Below the pieces are notes generated by a model. That model saw only the letters and a list, made by a program, of their open reading frames with translations. It searched no databases and was not told where the DNA came from. A stretch of 64,000 bases of DNA from Lethocerus indicus (Eukaryota > Arthropoda > Insecta > Hemiptera > Belostomatidae). Where the stretch lies: positions 6,262,001-6,326,000 of the forward strand of contig JACDQD010000104.1 of assembly GCA_019843655.1 (NCBI GenBank), in the 5' to 3' direction. This document shows, one piece after another, positions 59,532 through 64,000 of this stretch; positions within the stretch are counted from its first letter, which is position 1; every line of letters starts with the position of its first letter. Position numbers and translations under genes: made by a program.

Positions 59532-61602
59532 GTAGGTTTCCACGTGGCCTTCCTCATCTTCCGGGAGATGAGATTTCGTCGAGGGCTCTAAACGTTACCG
59601 ACGGTTCGCGATCATCAAAAATTAAAATTCCCCCGAGTCGGTATAACTTTGCGTACGATGAATGTCAGGACGTACAAGGGGGTGGAGACGATCAAGTTCT
59701 TCCTGTACACGAGGGAGAACCCGACCAGTCCGGAAGTGAGTGATTGGAACAGCTCCTGCCTGCCGGTCTTCAAGCACTTCAGACCCGACCGAGAGACCAA
59801 GATCCTGATACACGGCTTCGGCGACGCCGCCGCCACCTCGCTCATGTACCCGGCACTCAGGTCGGCATACCTCAACGTGTCGGACGTCAACATCCTGGAG
59901 GTGGACTGGTCCGAAATGGCCGCCGTACCCTGGTACCTGACCGCCGCCAGGAACACCGAACAGGTAGTTTTAGTTTTTTAGTCCATCGTCATCGGTAAAA
60001 TGAGCTGCCACGAGCTGCTCGGCGACTGCTTTTTAAAAATCAATCCCGAATCAATGCCGATTCCCTCTCTATAACTATTAAGGGTACCGAAGTCTTTTCT
60101 CCTCAAAGTTATCGTGTCCTACTACTTAGAACTCGAGATACCGTCTTTAATCAAGTTCGAATCCGGGTCCAACGCGGTTACGCAGCACCGGCCTGCCGGT
60201 TTTCCTTAGCTATTCCAGTTTTGTGATGGAAATCAGCGGAGCCGGCAGAGAGTTATAGGAAATATGTATAGTACAAGTTAGTTTGTGTGGGTGGAGGTGG
60301 GCATGGCGGTGGCGGAGATGCTGGACCACTTGGTGTCGAGCACGGGCACTAGGGGGGAGCTGCTGCACGCGGTCGGCTTCAGTCTGGGAGGGCACGTGGC
60401 CGGGTCGGCGGGTCACCACCTGAGGGCGGGCCCGATGGGCCGCGTCACGGGCCTAGACCCTGCCCAGGTGCTGTTCGCCTCGAGCCCGCCCCACCTCAGG
60501 CTGGACCCGGGGGACGGCCGGCTGGTGGAGGTGGTCCACACCTCGGGAGGCTACCTCGGGTTCGGCTCGCCCCTCGGCCACCGCGACTTCTTCCCCAACG
60601 GCGGCTCCTGGCCCCAGCCCGGCTGCCCCCTCGACTACGCCGCCGTCTGCTCCCACCGCAGGGCCTACTACTACTACGCGGAGGGCATACTGCGAGGCGG
60701 CGGCTTCTCCGGCACCCTCTGCGACAGCTACCCTCACTACGAGACGGGCGCCTGCCAGAGGGGCAGGGCCGACGAGAAGGTAAATATCTTTCCTTTTGTC
60801 GACCCTATACACGCCGTTTCCGAGTTTAACCTAGATATTTATAATTTGTCCACATTACGAATGTAGGCGATGTAGAAAGCCTACAAATGTAGAGGATAAG
60901 AGCCGATTAATATTTGTGAAATTACGTTGACGCCGGAAAGAGATCGAAGTGTAGTCAGTGGGGAGTTGTAGAGGGGCGCACTAGGCCGTAACAGAGGGTG
61001 GGTGGATTGATGGCCGGGATGAAGGGGTGGGCCGGTGTCGTGAGGGGGCTCCCCCCATACCCGGCAGAGCTGCCGACAGCCCAGAGCCAGAGCCCCGCCC
61101 CGGAGTCACCCCGGCCACCCTCCACCACCCTACTTCCGCCCTTACACCGAGTTCACGCTATATCATTATGTAATACGTTATTATATTAATATACTCTATC
61201 CCTTATACTTATTGAAACGCATTGTTTTTACGATCTAGACAATTCTATCATTAAAACACTCGATTTGAGGCCAGTTTCGGTTCCTGCCCTCTTCAGTAGT
61301 ACATTACGCGCGAATTGGTTTCGGTCAGGCATTCTGTCCGCACTACGATGTGACCGGGTTATAAATAAATACTATTACTAATATATAATATATAAATATA
61401 TATAATAAATATAAATATAATAATATAAAATATAATAAATATAAATATAATAATAATATATTATACTTACAAATATGTTTTAAAGGTAACATTGGAAATG
61501 GTCAACAACAACAACGATCCAACATTGGTCGGCAAATTTTTCTTCGATACGAATCCCGAGGAGCCTTACGGTAAAAATAAGAAAAGAAAAGTCCACGGTT
61601 AA
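59353..61602 (+). CDS. Secreted pancreatic-lipase-family enzyme (lipase / phospholipase A1-like)
   Basis: Four exons, 59353-59531, 59669-59963, 60297-60779 and 61486-61602, join in frame to 357 residues. The N-terminus (about residues 1-22, core ALVLLAASAAV) is a signal peptide, so the enzyme is probably secreted or lumenal. Family motifs: FFLYTREN, KILIHGFGD, VDW, the nucleophile elbow GFSLGGH (Ser187), GLDPA (Asp212), GHRDFFPNGG, and CSHRRA (His278). The triad is complete. The two cysteines of the lid segment are only 8 apart (Cys268, Cys276), a short lid as in phospholipase A1-type members, so the preferred substrate may be phospholipid or galactolipid. NSS and NVS are possible glycosylation sites. 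Exons 1-3 are very GC-rich and exon 4 is AT-rich. Confidence 0.9.
59669..59963 (+). CDS. Lipase exon 2
   Basis: Enters after AATGTCAG in the matching phase (AG plus G gives Arg) and ends CAG/GTAGTT in phase 0. It carries TIKFFLYTRENPTSPE, KILIHGFGDAAATS, and ILEVDWSEMAAVPWYLTAAR, the family's oxyanion-hole and core strands. The upstream intron is only 137 bases. Confidence 0.9.
60297..60779 (+). CDS. Lipase exon 3 (catalytic)
   Basis: 161 codons in phase 0 with all three catalytic residues. The acceptor is taken at GGTGGAG/GTGGGC because NTEQ then VGMAVAEML matches the family; an AG at 60280 would add FVWVE. The donor is AAG/GTAAAT. GC content is very high, with long runs of G/C at third positions. 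Confidence 0.88.
60780..61485 (+). other. Lipase intron 3 with AT-rich simple sequence
   Basis: This 706-base intron begins GC-rich and ends in about 100 bases of A/T-only low-complexity sequence (about 61361-61463) built from variants of AAATATAATA. No additional exon was recognised, although a small missing exon cannot be excluded. Confidence 0.6.
61486..61602 (+). CDS. Lipase terminal exon 4
   Basis: Phase 0, 38 residues: VTLEMVNNNNDPTLVGKFFF, then DTNPEEPYG and KNKKRKVHG to TAA. The GKFFFDTNPEEPYG strand is the usual end of the lipase fold. The weak acceptor (TTTTAAAG) is the least certain border. The final KKRKV resembles a nuclear signal but is probably meaningless in a secreted protein. 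A poly(A) signal AATAAA is at 61648-61653. Confidence 0.75.
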   Translation, partial: VTLEMVNNNNDPTLVGKFFFDTNPEEPYGKNKKRKVHG

Positions 61603-61647
61603 TATAACTCGAGTGTAATAATTCCAGTTTGTACATACTTTTAAAAT

Positions 61648-61653
61648 AATAAA
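61648..61653 (+). terminator. Lipase poly(A) signal
   Basis: AATAAA lies 46 bases after the lipase stop codon, just before the tandem array begins. Confidence 0.7.
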
Positions 61654-61724
61654 GGATTTTAAGCTTAATGGACTCTATTTTTTCTTGTACCCCTCAAAAA
61701 ACATTATCTGTAGTTCAACGGAGA

Positions 61725-62462
61725 ACTGCGACTCTAGCGCCCCCCTAAGGGTGGCCGGGGGATGCACTTAACTAAAGTTCGTTTGGTTCAAAACACCGTG
61801 ACGCTAGCGCCTCCTGCGGGGTGGCACGGGGATGTACTTAACTAAAGTTCGTTGGGTTCACGTGCACCGCGACGCTACCGCCCCCTGGAGGGTGGCGCGG
61901 GGATGCACTTAACTAAAGTTCGTTTGGTTCAAAAGCACCGCGACGCTAGCGCCTCCTGGAGGGTGGCACGGGGATGCACTTAACTAAAGTTCGTTGGGTT
62001 CACGTGCACCGCGACGCTAGCGCTCCACAGAGGGTGCGCGGGGATGCACTTAACTAAAGTTCGTTTGGTTCAAAAGCACCGCGACGCTAGCGCCTCCTGG
62101 AGGGTGGCACGGGGATGCACTTAACTAAAGTTCGTTGGGTTCACGCGCACCGCGACGCTAGCGCTCCACAGAGGGTGCGCGGGGATGCACTTAACTAAAG
62201 TTCGTTTGGTTCAAAAGCACCGCGACGCTAGCGCCTCCTGGAGGGTGGCACGGGGATGCACTTAACTAAAGTTCGTTGGGTTCACGTGCACCGCGACGCT
62301 AGCGCTCCACAGAGGGTGTGCGGGGATGCACTTAACTAAAGTTCGTTTGGTTCAAAAGCACCGCGACGCTAGCGCCTCCTGGAGGGTGGCACGGGGATGC
62401 ACTTAACTAAAGTTCGTTGGGTTCACGTGCACCGCGACGCTAGCGCCTCCTAAGGGTGGCGC
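61725..62462 (-). repeat. Tandem array of 70/71-bp units with a 141-bp dimer order
   Basis: The core ACTAAAGTTCGTT recurs at 61771, 61841, 61912, 61983, 62053, 62124, 62194, 62265, 62335 and 62406, spacings alternating 70 and 71. Two unit types alternate: one with GTTTGGTTCAAAAGCACC and CGCCTCCTGGAGG, the other with GTTGGGTTCACGTGCACC and CGCTCCACAGAGG. So the true repeating unit is a 141-bp dimer. The units are GC-rich and hold CGCTAGCG. The array starts about 120 bases after the lipase stop codon. Confidence 0.95.
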
Positions 62463-62660
62463 AATTGAACCAACACAGCAGAAATATTTTGAAATAATGT
62501 AATTGGTTAAACATGTAAATCGTTTTGTTCAATGACAAAATAAGTTGTTATTGAAAGCACCTAAAACTTTGTTATAAACGCTATTAAAACCTACAAAGGC
62601 CATAAAACACCTTTAAATAGACTTAAAACTGATAAAAAGGCTCATAACGGCGTTTTATAT
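62463..62660 (-). repeat. Tail of the tandem-repeat element
   Basis: The reverse complement of about 62540-62655 matches 46685-46790 in the adducin intron. Array plus tail therefore forms one interspersed element, here in the opposite orientation. It has no coding capacity and no recognised terminal repeats. Confidence 0.7.
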
Positions 62661-64000
62661 GGCTAAAAATGATAAGATAGACCATCTTTGCCAATATTAA
62701 CACTAAATATATTTCAAAATACAAGTCAAAATACGTATTTCTTTAAGGATGAAATAATCATTTTAACCAAGAAAAATTGTCAATTTGAACAGTAGGGAAT
62801 TTATTTGAGTTGAAAACTGAATAGGGAATTAAGCAGTGTATTCATATATTTTCGGTCAATTGCAAATTTGAATTAAAATTACACTTGTTCCCAATAATAT
62901 ATGCTTTTTCACTAGTTGTTAATATTAGGTTAAAAATATTTACTTGTATTTTCATTCTGCAACTATACTGTTATAATTAAAACAATTGAGCCAAAGGAAT
63001 TAGTCCTAATCCTAAACAATTATGTTATTATAATGTTCATAATAATATACACTTAAAAATTATAAAAATATAAGGTATATATTTTCACTTTTATTAACTG
63101 AAGAAAATAGGCTAAATTTTAAAAAGTACAAGACTTATGGCTTGCTCACTTTATAAATTACATAAATTATAACAAACAACTAATAATAGAATTATTTCCC
63201 TGAAATGAGATTTTATTCAATTTCACAAGTGAAATTAAAAATTCATATTTATTACCTCAATGTTTTTGAATTTCAATAGATCAAAAACAGGTGTTGCCCA
63301 CTTTAGAAAAAAGGTCTACCTTGTAAATCTATTCATTCCCAATATTAGGCATTCTCCTGAGACATAAGCATTTTAAAAAACAATTGACCCAAATACTACA
63401 AAAGTAACCCATAATTATAAGGCACATATACCATATATGTTTAAAAAGACCAAAATCCATCTCTAGTTTTCTTCTGTATAAATATTGCGCCATAAATGAT
63501 GTAACGAGAATAATTTTTTGGTAGCTCTTTTCAGATTCAAAAATTGTTTAAAAAAAAGTTAACTTTACAAAGGGTTACAGTACAATACATTGTTAATTAG
63601 TATGTATTTTAACAGGAATGCAACTATGCAGGCAATTTAGATACAAAACAAAATGGTTGGAGTCAAAATTCATAATGAACACCAACTTAAACTCTCTGGG
63701 TCAATAACATCAAAATAAATACAATGTTGTATAATGAATAACATGTTTTCAACTCACATGTCAGGCTTTTTAGAAAAGAATGATATATTTATCAAACAGT
63801 TTGTAGCAGCATAAATGAATTTTTTGATTGTTTGAATCTTAAAAACCTATTTAAAATATTTAACATTTGTTGTTCATATTAATAATAACATAACATGTAT
63901 AAGTAAGTATGTTTAAATACCATCTGCAGGTTGTTCACCGTTGATTTGGTTTCTGTATCCTAACGAATAAATTACAGCTGAAACTAAGTTAAAGGTACAT
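62661..64000. other. AT-rich, CpG-poor terminal region
   Basis: There is no ORF of useful length. The composition resembles the adducin untranslated and intronic sequence. It could be the 3' untranslated region of a minus-strand gene that enters from beyond the window end; several TTTATT motifs (AATAAA on the minus strand) would suit that. Confidence 0.4.
63913..63977 (-). CDS. Possible terminal coding exon of a minus-strand gene (partial gene)
   Basis: On the minus strand, TTAGTTTCAG is followed by a frame reading VIYSLGYRNQINGEQPADGI and then a TAA stop. The acceptor is good and the short peptide looks protein-like, but it is only 20 codons and unrecognised. The rest of the gene would lie beyond 64000. 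Confidence 0.25.

Noticed and set aside
59283..59591. 102-codon frame overlapping lipase exon 1
   Set aside because: It is an alternative frame of GC-rich coding DNA. The lipase frame has the signal peptide and continues into family motifs.
60150..60175. tRNA T-loop-like GTTCGAATCC
   Set aside because: There is no matching acceptor, D or anticodon stem around it. It lies in a lipase intron.
60453..60812. 119-codon minus-strand frame opposite lipase exon 3
   Set aside because: A shadow produced by the high third-position GC of the catalytic exon.
61588..61596. KKRKV nuclear localisation signal in the lipase
   Set aside because: The protein has a signal peptide and a secreted-lipase fold, so nuclear import is not expected. 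Noted only as an oddity.
61725..62462. CRISPR-like regular repeats
   Set aside because: The spacer parts are themselves repeated and the host is an animal genome. It is a minisatellite.

Overview
This is nuclear DNA from an insect, probably one with a methylated, repeat-bearing genome of the hemimetabolous type. The evidence is spliced genes with canonical GT/AG introns, an adducin gene with insect-style alternative ends, a secreted lipase of the insect pancreatic-lipase/PLA1 type, and retroelement fragments. Nothing bacterial or viral is recognisable. The species cannot be named from the sequence.

Layout. (1) 1-30.7 kb carries no gene I can support. It has ordinary CpG content and holds a GC-rich island with paired bZIP-like sites (4.1-4.6 kb), several old diverged repeats, microsatellites, a G/purine-rich tract (22.9-23.1 kb) and a candidate promoter or 5' noncoding exon (23.1-23.4 kb) with a short coding-like stretch beside it. 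(2) 30.7-57.8 kb is one plus-strand gene, adducin (hts in flies). I could place 19 coding exons by homology and splice phase, plus one probable 24-nt microexon. Two endings are possible. A 767-residue form ends in the lysine-rich MARCKS-related domain. A 1,546-residue form reads into a single 2.5-kb acidic terminal exon that sits exactly where Drosophila hts keeps its ovarian ring-canal (RC) exon. (3) About 58-59.3 kb is an intergenic spacer. (4) 59.35-61.6 kb is a four-exon, 357-residue secreted lipase with an intact Ser/Asp/His triad. (5) 61.7-62.66 kb is a tandem array of 70/71-bp units plus a tail; the same repeat family occurs inside an adducin intron in the opposite orientation. (6) 62.66-64 kb is AT-rich and may be the 3' end of a minus-strand gene.

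Two features stand out. The adducin tail is built for combinatorial splicing: four consecutive symmetric phase 1-1 exons, then a choice of two phase-1 terminal routes. In addition, the body of the adducin gene is strongly CpG-poor and AT-rich while both flanks are not, the pattern expected from germline gene-body methylation. All statements come from reading the sequence by eye; no search or statistics were run.
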